DNA of 5,073 nt from Candidatus Eiseniibacteriota bacterium (lineage in GTDB: Bacteria > JAFGKV01), in contig JALOPK010000269.1 of assembly GCA_025453925.1 (NCBI GenBank), positions 1-5,073 on the forward strand. The letters run 5' to 3'. Made by a program: the position numbers and the translations under genes. The number at the start of each line of letters is the position of its first letter. Position 1 is the first letter of the stretch. The notes beneath the pieces were generated by a model. The model was not told the origin of the DNA. It searched no databases and saw only the letters and a list, made by a program, of their open reading frames with translations. This document shows positions 1 to 5,073 of this stretch, in pieces.

Positions 1-1489
1 ACGCGACGGCGCCCCGCTGGTCCAGGAGCGAGAACCCTATGACCGGATTGGCCACCGGGCCGTTCACCCGGTACCGAACACGAACGATCATCGGCTCTCC
101 ACTGGTGAACCGCGTCGTCCTGTCGCCCGCCTCATTCAGGAAGGTGGCGTCGAGGAACTCGATCTCCCGGGTGCCATACTGCCGGGGAACCACGGCGATC
201 CCCTCGGCGAAGAAGGTCGCAAGTCGCGCCTCAAGTTGATCGATGCGCGATGCGATATCGCCCAAGGCCCTGTCCCTCGTGGTGTCCTGCTGATGGACCA
301 TGCCCATCGATTTCTCAAGTTGCACGAGCCGTTCAAATGCGTTCTCAATGGAGACCGGCCCGTTCAGGCGCCGCTCGAGCCACGCCAGCCGTCCGGCAAG
401 CGCGGCAGCATGCTCTGATGTGGAGAAGCTGGCTTCGACGGCAGGCATCGCCGCGACGCGTCGGCTCCACTCGTCAAGCCGGCCGGAGAGTTCCTGTTGC
501 ACCGAGGCAAGGTCCCGAAGCGCCTGATCCTTCACTTCTCCCTGCCGGTGCACGATGCTCATCGAGTCCTCAAGCTGCAGGATCCGCTGCCCGGCATTCT
601 CAACGGAGATCGGCCCGCTGATGCGTCGCTCCAGCCAATCGAGACGCTCGACGAGGGTTGCCAGCCGCGCATCGATCCTCTCGCTGACATCGGCCGGCAG
701 TACTGCCGGAGCCGCGGGTGCCGCGGGAACGGGGATCTGGGTGTGCGCGGCAATGCCGAGCACGCGTCGATAGCATGCGACCGTCTCGCGGGGGTCGCCG
801 TCCGCGACCACCCGCCCCTTTGAAAGGAGGATCGCCCGATCGCACAGCGCCTCTACCGTTCCAAGGGCATGCGACACGAAGATGATGGTCTTGCCCGCTT
901 TGCGGTAGTCGTGGATCCGTTCGAGGCACTTCACCTGAAAGGCCTCATCGCCAACCGCCAGGATCTCATCAATCAGCAGGATGTCCGGATCGACGTGGGT
1001 GGCGATGGAGAAACCGAGCCGCATGTACATCCCGGAGCTGTAGGCCTTGACCGGCGTGTCGATGAACCGTTCGAGCTCGGCGAAGTGGACGATATCGTCC
1101 AAACGCTCATCGATCTCTCTCCGAGTGAACCCCAGGATTGAGCCGTTGAGGTAGATATTCTCGCGGCCGGTAAAATCGGGCTGGAATCCCGCACCCAGTT
1201 CGATTAGAGCGGAAAGCGAACCCTGTACGTTCACTGACCCCGTGTCGGGGACAAGGATTCTGGCCAGGAGTTTCAGGCAGGTGGATTTTCCCGATCCGTT
1301 CTCGCCGATGAGCCCCAGCATCTGGCCCCGTGGCACCTCCAGATCGATCGCCTTCAAAGCCCAGAATTCCTCCCACCGCCCCCGGTCGCGGAACCGCGTA
1401 AGTACATTCTCCTTGAGGGAATAGTGCTTCTGATGGTAGAGCCTGAACCGCTTGGAGACGTTCTCGAACCTGATCACCGTGTCCGCCAT
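1..1489 (-). CDS. wzt: Wzt-type polysaccharide ABC exporter, ATP-binding subunit with long coiled-coil insert (3' end cut by window edge)
   Basis: This is the ATPase of a two-component exporter that moves a finished, lipid-linked glycan (O-antigen type) across the inner membrane with Wzm. The visible 496 residues start at ATG 1489, one base after the wzm stop, behind a purine-rich RBS. The nucleotide-binding domain spans about residues 1-245. It has Walker A (G62-T70, ENGSGKST), an FQPDFTGREN Q-loop region (102-111), the signature YSSGMYMRL (150-158, the Wzt/TagH form), Walker B ending in D174-E175, the D-loop near D181 and the H-loop His207. A Pro/Ala-rich linker follows (252-266). Residues about 268-428 are Arg/Leu/Glu-rich, predicted helical, and contain an internal duplication. 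From about 435 the sequence resembles the Wzt C-terminal carbohydrate-binding beta-sandwich (RQYGTREIEFLDA, FTSGEPMIVRVRYRV), and it runs off the window. All ATPase motifs are intact. Subunit identity is confident; the exported glycan is unknown. Confidence 0.95.
   Translation of the reverse strand, partial: MADTVIRFENVSKRFRLYHQKHYSLKENVLTRFRDRGRWEEFWALKAIDLEVPRGQMLGLIGENGSGKSTCLKLLARILVPDTGSVNVQGSLSALIELGAGFQPDFTGRENIYLNGSILGFTRREIDERLDDIVHFAELERFIDTPVKAYSSGMYMRLGFSIATHVDPDILLIDEILAVGDEAFQVKCLERIHDYRKAGKTIIFVSHALGTVEALCDRAILLSKGRVVADGDPRETVACYRRVLGIAAHTQIPVPAAPAAPAVLPADVSERIDARLATLVERLDWLERRISGPISVENAGQRILQLEDSMSIVHRQGEVKDQALRDLASVQQELSGRLDEWSRRVAAMPAVEASFSTSEHAAALAGRLAWLERRLNGPVSIENAFERLVQLEKSMGMVHQQDTTRDRALGDIASRIDQLEARLATFFAEGIAVVPRQYGTREIEFLDATFLNEAGDRTTRFTSGEPMIVRVRYRVNGPVANPVIGFSLLDQRGAVA
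248..391 (-). repeat. Wzt helical repeat, copy 2 (residues 367-414)
   Basis: This is the second copy of a duplicated block inside the Wzt spacer. It begins RLAWLERRLNGPVSIENA and continues through QLEKSM and VHQQ to DRALGDIAS. Compared by eye with copy 1 at a constant offset of 85 residues, it has 28 of 48 identical positions and no gap. Shared landmarks are W-L-E-R-R, G-P, E-N-A, Q-L-E-x-S-M, V-H and D-x-A-L. The copies are also similar at DNA level, but many codons differ, so the duplication is not recent. The helical structure is inferred from composition. Confidence 0.8.
503..646 (-). repeat. Wzt helical repeat, copy 1 (residues 282-329)
   Basis: This is the first copy of the duplicated block. 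It begins RLDWLERRISGPISVENA and continues through QLEDSM and VHRQ to DQALRDLAS. It lies just after the Pro/Ala linker that ends the nucleotide-binding domain. A shorter related motif, GRLDEWSRRV at residues 336-345, lies between the two copies, and RIDARLATL (271-279) resembles the RIDQLEARLAT segment after copy 2 (415-425). The spacer may therefore have grown by more than one round of duplication. Confidence 0.8.
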
Positions 1490-1490
1490 C

Positions 1491-2291
1491 TTACACTTCT
1501 TCCGCGAATCGAGGTTCGGCGCGCTTGAACGCCAGGAAGCCCAAGGCCAGCCACACGACCGCGGAGATGACGCTCTGGAGAACAGCCAGCAGCGCGGGAA
1601 ACCGTGCGCCGTAGAGCACGGCGTGGTAGAGCTCCGTGACCCCGACCATGGGGTTGATGTTGTACAGGATCAGGAGGGGACCACGGAGTGTTCCAGCAAC
1701 CTGATCGTACGCATAGATGATCGGCGTCATGAAGAACCATGCCATCAGCAGGACCTCCAGCAGATGCTGGACGTCCCGAAAGAAGACATTCCAGGCTGCC
1801 ACGAGCAGAGTGACCCCGCACGTGAGCGTGAGCTGGAGAATGATCACGAAGGGAAGCAGCAAGTAGAGCTCCAGGCGGAATGGCCGGCCGAAGATCGCCA
1901 AGGCGGGCAGGAGGATTACGAAACTCAACAGGAAGTGCACCATGTTGAACAGAACCGTCGAGAGCGGAAGTATCTCGCGAGGGAAGTAGATCTTCTTCAC
2001 GAGGCTGGCGTTGGAGCTGATAGAGCTCACCCCGCCCATGAGTGATCCGGAGAAGAAGGTCCACGGGAGAAGCCCGGAGAGCAGGTAGACGGGAAAATCG
2101 TCGATGGGTGCGCGCATCAGATACCCGAAGGCGAACCAGTAGACGCCGACCATGATGAGCGGAACCACGAGGCTCCAGAGAAACCCGAACACGGTGCCCT
2201 TGTACTTCGACTTGTACTCCTTGGCGACGAGATTGAGCAGGAGCTCGCGGTACTCGTAAAACTCCCTCAAAGGATTCGAACGGAAGAGCAT
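1491..2291 (-). CDS. wzm: Wzm-type polysaccharide ABC exporter, membrane subunit (ABC-2 family)
   Basis: This inner-membrane permease pairs with Wzt and forms the channel through which a lipid-linked polysaccharide is exported. At 266 residues it is normal length for Wzm/KpsM/TagG proteins. The N-terminus has the family's amphipathic helix and basic stretch (EFYEYRELLLN, then KEYKSKYKGTVFGFLW at 24-39). Hydrophobic segments lie at about 34-57, 66-86, 113-134, 142-167, 176-194 and 238-256. Conserved family motifs are N94-ASLVKKIYFPREILPLS (before TM3), NVFFRDVQHLLE (168-179), MTPIIY (188-193) and INPM (212-215). The start is ATG 2291, because an in-frame TAG at 2298..2300 blocks any longer form. 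It starts 28 nt after the C25 gene stop and ends 1 nt before wzt. No truncation or frameshift is seen. Whether the substrate is O-antigen, capsule or another glycan cannot be told from this subunit. Confidence 0.95.
   Translation of the reverse strand: MLFRSNPLREFYEYRELLLNLVAKEYKSKYKGTVFGFLWSLVVPLIMVGVYWFAFGYLMRAPIDDFPVYLLSGLLPWTFFSGSLMGGVSSISSNASLVKKIYFPREILPLSTVLFNMVHFLLSFVILLPALAIFGRPFRLELYLLLPFVIILQLTLTCGVTLLVAAWNVFFRDVQHLLEVLLMAWFFMTPIIYAYDQVAGTLRGPLLILYNINPMVGVTELYHAVLYGARFPALLAVLQSVISAVVWLALGFLAFKRAEPRFAEEV
1496..1503 (-). promoter_or_regulatory. Ribosome binding site for wzt
   Basis: GGAAGAAG on the minus strand lies 6 nt before the wzt ATG. It is contained within the last codons of wzm (encoding EEV), so translation of the two subunits is probably coupled. 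It supports ATG 1489 as the start. Confidence 0.6.
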
Positions 2292-2319
2292 GCGCGGCTA
2301 CTTTCTCATGGGTGGTTCA
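2292..2319 (-). other. Short intergenic spacer with two mini-ORFs and weak RBS
   Basis: This is the 28-nt gap between the C25 stop and the wzm start. Two tiny reading frames can be read: ATG at 2320 (overlapping the C25 stop as TGATG) encodes MNHP and stops at 2306; ATG at 2309 encodes MRK and stops at TAG 2298, in the same frame as wzm. AGAAAG (2301..2306) is a weak Shine-Dalgarno candidate 9 nt before the wzm ATG. There is no inverted repeat that looks like a terminator, which fits read-through from the C25 gene into wzm. The mini-ORFs may be chance. Confidence 0.4.
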
Positions 2320-5073
2320 TCACCGTGGCTCGTACAGCACGCTCCATCCGGTCAGTCGCGGACCACCGGTTCCGCCGTCGGAAACCAGTCGCGCCTCGAG
2401 TCTGATCCAGGGATAGTGCTCCGGATCAACGGCAGTCATCGGCCAGGCGCCGGAAGCAGACAGGTCCGCGAGTCCATCGAGGGGCTCCCAGGACAGCAGG
2501 TCCATTGAATAGCCTGACACCGTCACCAGCACCGAGTCGGAGGGCAGAGGAAGCACCGCATCAGCGGAGCACTCAGTCCAGGAGGCCGCAGGGCCAACGA
2601 CCGGGCTCACCACTCTGCCTTCTCGGGCAACCAGCAGAGGATATGCGCTCACTCCGTAGATCCGGGAACCCCACAGGGCCTCGGGATGGGGACATCCAGC
2701 GCCGAAACGGGCGCGAATATACCTCGCGTCCATAGGGGGGTCCACCGTGGCGTAGATGCGCGCAGGGATCTCGAGGTTCGGTTGGGGGTAGGGCCCGAAG
2801 GATGCGCACGGTGTGTAGGTCCCGCCGTCCGGGCTGAGAGCGAGCTCCAGATACGACCATACCCCGCGGTCCATTGATCCCGACCACACTTCCGCGCCGA
2901 CACCCGCGAGCGTCCTCGATCGGCCCAGGTCGATGGTGGCGGTCTGGTTCTGATCGTTGTTTCCGAAGATGAAGAAGCCGGGCCCGATGAGATTGGCTGG
3001 GTTCGAGCCCGGGTAGGCGCTGGAAGTGGAAGTGACCGACGCTCCTGAATCGGGACGGGCAACGTCGGCTCCCGCCGTCCTCGTCAAACCCACGCAGGAC
3101 AACAGCGTGTCAGCGACGCACTGCCACAGGGAGTCGGCATTGAACTGTCCCCAGTGTCTCTGACGCCATCCGGGCGAGGGAGCGAGACGGTCGATCTCGA
3201 AGGACCATGAAGATGACCAGCGGCCCGGGTTGTCGCCGTCCACTGCTCTGCACCGCCAGTACAGCGCGGCTCGCTCAGGGAGCGGCGGCGGAGTGACCAC
3301 CGTGTAGAACTCTCCAGCGGGGAGCGAACCGCTGTCGAACGTGACTTCTCCTGGGCCGAAGCCAGGGTCGGAGGCGACCTGGAACTCGTAGAAGACCTCG
3401 GCTTCGCCGGGGAGGCTTTCCACCACGAGTTGGGGGATGCGTTGGATCAACTCGGCGTCAAGCGGGGCGATGGAAACCGGGGCGTCGAAGTAGACCCGGA
3501 CATCTCGGGCCGCGGAGTTGTTCCCCTCGTCAGACTCCACGACCGCATCTCCCGGATCGATAACCACGGAGATCCGATGCACGCCGCGAGCCGGGGCGGG
3601 CCTCCACGGAATTGACAGTGCCGTGTCGGCCCGGACCGGCAGACCGATCTTGAACTGACCAATGGGAACCTCTCCCGAGGAGCTGCTGTCAGACACCACG
3701 ACCCAGCAGGAATCCGTCCTGTCCGGCGGCGCGCACCCGCTGTTGGCCAACCTGATCAGAAGACCCATCATCGGATCTCCTTCGATCGGTTCCTCGGGGC
3801 TCACCCCCAACCACTCAAGTGGTAACGTCAGATCGGGCAGAACTGGCCGGGAGAGGTTCACCGTTGGATCGGTCAGCAAGATGTAGCGTTGCGCCAGAAA
3901 ATCGCCGGCCTGCAGAATCCCCGTCAGATAAGCCTGTCCCACCGTCGCCCGTTCATCCGATAGCATCACGGGGAGGGCGTATTGCGACCACAGGTACGCC
4001 TGGCTCACCGAGGTGATCCCTGTGCTCGATACCGCCCCGATCGAGCCGCTTCCGTCCATCAGCGCTCGCAACGCGACCTCCACCAGGCACGAGCTGTCCG
4101 GCATGGCGAATCTCCCGCTGTGGCATGAGCCCCCAATGAGGAATGGAAGCGGGCCCGGCCCAACGAGGGTGTCGGGCATGGTGGTGTGGAACTCCATGCA
4201 CCAGGTGTAGAAATCCCCGCGACCGAGGAAGTGGATGAGCAACGGCCCCCGCTTCCATGCGGCCGCAAAATCATTCTTGTACGACCGCGTCCCCGGGGCG
4301 CCCTCTGGTTCGGCGTAGACGGTGTTGGTCGTCGCGAGCAGCTCGTCCGGGATGCTCTGGTCCGCGAGGATGTCGGAGAGGGTCGCGAAACTCGTCTGCT
4401 CCCAGTCCGAACTCCCATGGGCGACGAGGAGGATTTCCTTGGCAACCTTGTCATGCGGGACGGTCCCGATCCTCTCAACCATTCTCCTCGCCTCGTCGGC
4501 CGTGCGGGCGGGGAGTCGGCCAACCGCGATGTCGGGGATCCAGTCGAACACGCCGGACCCATTGTGGGTGAGGCGCATGAAGTAGTAGTCGTTCCCGGGA
4601 TTACCCCAGGTTGGCACCAGATTCCGTTGAACCTCGACTCCCGAATTGCCCAGAAAGTCCCAGCTGGCGTCTCCCAGGAGCACGGTGGCGCTCGGCGCCG
4701 GCGCCTCCCAGTTCTCGAATGCGGCCACCAGGAAGTCCCTGACTGCCTCCGGATGGATCTCGCCAAACGAGAAGCTATCGTACAGGTCGTCGACCTCAAC
4801 GATTGCGGTGCGGTACCCGTGCGCCTGCTCCGCCAGCGAAGCCAGAGAGTCCGCGGCGCGAACGAGGGACGGATGCGTCACGACGATGTAGTCTGCCGCC
4901 CTGAGCGGAGAATCCCACGGAGGATCGGCCTCCCGGTATGGGACGATTGCGCGCACCGTATCGGACACGCTGGCATGCTGAAGCCAGAAATGGTCATTGG
5001 CGCCTGATGCCGCCGAGAAGACAAGGCTGTCCCCGACGACATCCGCTCCGGTGAGCCACTGGGCGCGGCTGAT
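2320..5073 (-). CDS. Gingipain-like peptidase family C25 protein, multidomain, catalytic His replaced by Arg (N-terminus cut by window edge)
   Basis: This is probably an exported surface or extracellular protein; 917 residues are visible, numbered from the window edge, and the frame stays open to base 5073. Residues about 60-408 form a C25 (caspase-fold) domain: DYIVVTHPSL, HPEAVRDFL, VLLGDASWDFLGN, DIAVGRLPARTADEA, GGSC317HSG with the nucleophile-position Cys, and the closing RYILLTDPTVNL. The family's G-H-G histidine is R285 (FLGRGDFYTW), 32 residues before C317, matching gingipain His-Cys spacing. Then come a CARDB-like domain (about 412-528, ending VVESDEGNNSAARDVRVY), an Fn3-like domain (about 530-627), a discoidin/F5/8C-like domain (about 675-810, ATIDLGRSR, LSPDGGTY) and a final beta-rich domain ending LTGWSVLYEPR. 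No C-terminal FlgD-like or Por sorting domain is seen. A GTG at 4968 is not the real start, since family-like sequence continues upstream. Activity is doubtful. Confidence 0.85.
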   Translation of the reverse strand: MSRAQWLTGADVVGDSLVFSAASGANDHFWLQHASVSDTVRAIVPYREADPPWDSPLRAADYIVVTHPSLVRAADSLASLAEQAHGYRTAIVEVDDLYDSFSFGEIHPEAVRDFLVAAFENWEAPAPSATVLLGDASWDFLGNSGVEVQRNLVPTWGNPGNDYYFMRLTHNGSGVFDWIPDIAVGRLPARTADEARRMVERIGTVPHDKVAKEILLVAHGSSDWEQTSFATLSDILADQSIPDELLATTNTVYAEPEGAPGTRSYKNDFAAAWKRGPLLIHFLGRGDFYTWCMEFHTTMPDTLVGPGPLPFLIGGSCHSGRFAMPDSSCLVEVALRALMDGSGSIGAVSSTGITSVSQAYLWSQYALPVMLSDERATVGQAYLTGILQAGDFLAQRYILLTDPTVNLSRPVLPDLTLPLEWLGVSPEEPIEGDPMMGLLIRLANSGCAPPDRTDSCWVVVSDSSSSGEVPIGQFKIGLPVRADTALSIPWRPAPARGVHRISVVIDPGDAVVESDEGNNSAARDVRVYFDAPVSIAPLDAELIQRIPQLVVESLPGEAEVFYEFQVASDPGFGPGEVTFDSGSLPAGEFYTVVTPPPLPERAALYWRCRAVDGDNPGRWSSSWSFEIDRLAPSPGWRQRHWGQFNADSLWQCVADTLLSCVGLTRTAGADVARPDSGASVTSTSSAYPGSNPANLIGPGFFIFGNNDQNQTATIDLGRSRTLAGVGAEVWSGSMDRGVWSYLELALSPDGGTYTPCASFGPYPQPNLEIPARIYATVDPPMDARYIRARFGAGCPHPEALWGSRIYGVSAYPLLVAREGRVVSPVVGPAASWTECSADAVLPLPSDSVLVTVSGYSMDLLSWEPLDGLADLSASGAWPMTAVDPEHYPWIRLEARLVSDGGTGGPRLTGWSVLYEPR
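4123..4125 (-). other. C25 nucleophile-position cysteine codon (C317)
   Basis: The TGC codon lies in FLIGGSCHSGRF, at the place where C25 peptidases carry the catalytic Cys after a hydrophobic beta strand. It is followed by SCLVEVALRALMDGSGSIGAVSSTG, which matches the helix and strand that follow in the family. The nucleophile position is thus conserved even though the partner His is not. Confidence 0.7.
4219..4221 (-). other. Arg codon (CGC, R285) at the C25 catalytic-His position
   Basis: Family members usually read NYxGHG or a similar motif here; this protein reads IHFLGRGDF. One transition (CAC to CGC) accounts for the change. The flanking residues keep the family pattern, and the frame is intact on both sides, so a frameshift is not the explanation. 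Other histidines nearby are H281, H296 and H318, none in the usual position. Confidence 0.65.

Noticed and set aside
1452-2045. Plus-strand open frame of 197 codons opposite wzm
   Set aside because: It is the mirror of wzm. Its very Glu/Gln/His-rich translation comes from the complement of hydrophobic codons, and no family is recognisable.
4060-4260. Frameshift as the cause of the missing catalytic His
   Set aside because: Family motifs are in one frame on both sides (GRLPART before, GGSC and YILLTDP after), and the residues around R285 fit the family, so this is a point substitution.
4059-4799. Minus-strand 246-codon frame overlapping the C25 gene in another phase
   Set aside because: Its product is a low-complexity Arg/Ser/Thr/Pro-rich shadow, while the C25 frame carries conserved motifs throughout the same interval.
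4966-4968. GTG as the start codon of the C25 protein
   Set aside because: The frame remains open from here to the window edge, and the 35 upstream codons read as plausible protein just before the C25 domain. The true start lies outside the window.
4186-5007. Plus-strand open frame of 273 codons opposite the C25 gene
   Set aside because: It lies wholly antisense to the well-supported C25 domain, and its translation is rich in Arg, Gly and Val without any recognisable motif. Long antisense frames are expected in GC-rich coding DNA.
1-5073. tRNA, rRNA, CRISPR array, insertion sequence or strong terminator hairpin
   Set aside because: I saw no cloverleaf-like segment, no regularly spaced short repeats, no transposase-like frame or terminal inverted repeats, and no GC hairpin followed by a T run. 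The only clear repeat is the in-frame duplication in wzt.

Overview
The window holds three genes, all on the minus strand and read from right to left. They are tightly packed, with no RNA gene, mobile element or CRISPR array visible. Transcription order is: (1) a secreted gingipain-like peptidase family C25 protein, missing its N-terminus (2320..5073, open at the right edge); (2) wzm, the membrane subunit of a polysaccharide ABC exporter (1491..2291); (3) wzt, its ATPase subunit, missing its C-terminus (1..1489, open at the left edge). The gaps are 28 nt and 1 nt, so the three look like consecutive cistrons of one transcript. No promoter or terminator is visible between them.

The DNA is GC-rich, with strong G/C bias at third codon positions. 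A large C25 protein fused to CARDB-like, Fn3-like and discoidin-like beta domains is typical of Gram-negative lineages around the Fibrobacteres-Chlorobi-Bacteroidetes group and uncultured phyla such as Candidatus Eisenbacteria. Wzm/Wzt with a carbohydrate-binding C-terminal domain on Wzt means export of a finished glycan (O-antigen or similar) to the cell surface. The lineage is an inference from gene content only.

Region by region: 1..196 encodes the start of the Wzt carbohydrate-binding domain. About 197..690 encodes an unusual, predicted coiled-coil spacer containing two copies of an 85-residue-period repeat. About 755..1489 encodes the Wzt nucleotide-binding domain with all ATPase motifs intact. 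1491..2291 is Wzm. 2292..2319 is a short spacer with two mini-ORFs. 2320..5073 is the C25 protein.

Two features stand out. The C25 domain keeps the nucleophile-position Cys, but the usual catalytic His of the GHG motif is Arg (GRG), so it may be a pseudoprotease or a repurposed binding protein. Wzt carries a long duplicated helical insert between its motor and its glycan-binding domain. Together they suggest a surface-glycan export locus linked to a secreted C25-fold protein. That link is inferred from gene order, not shown.
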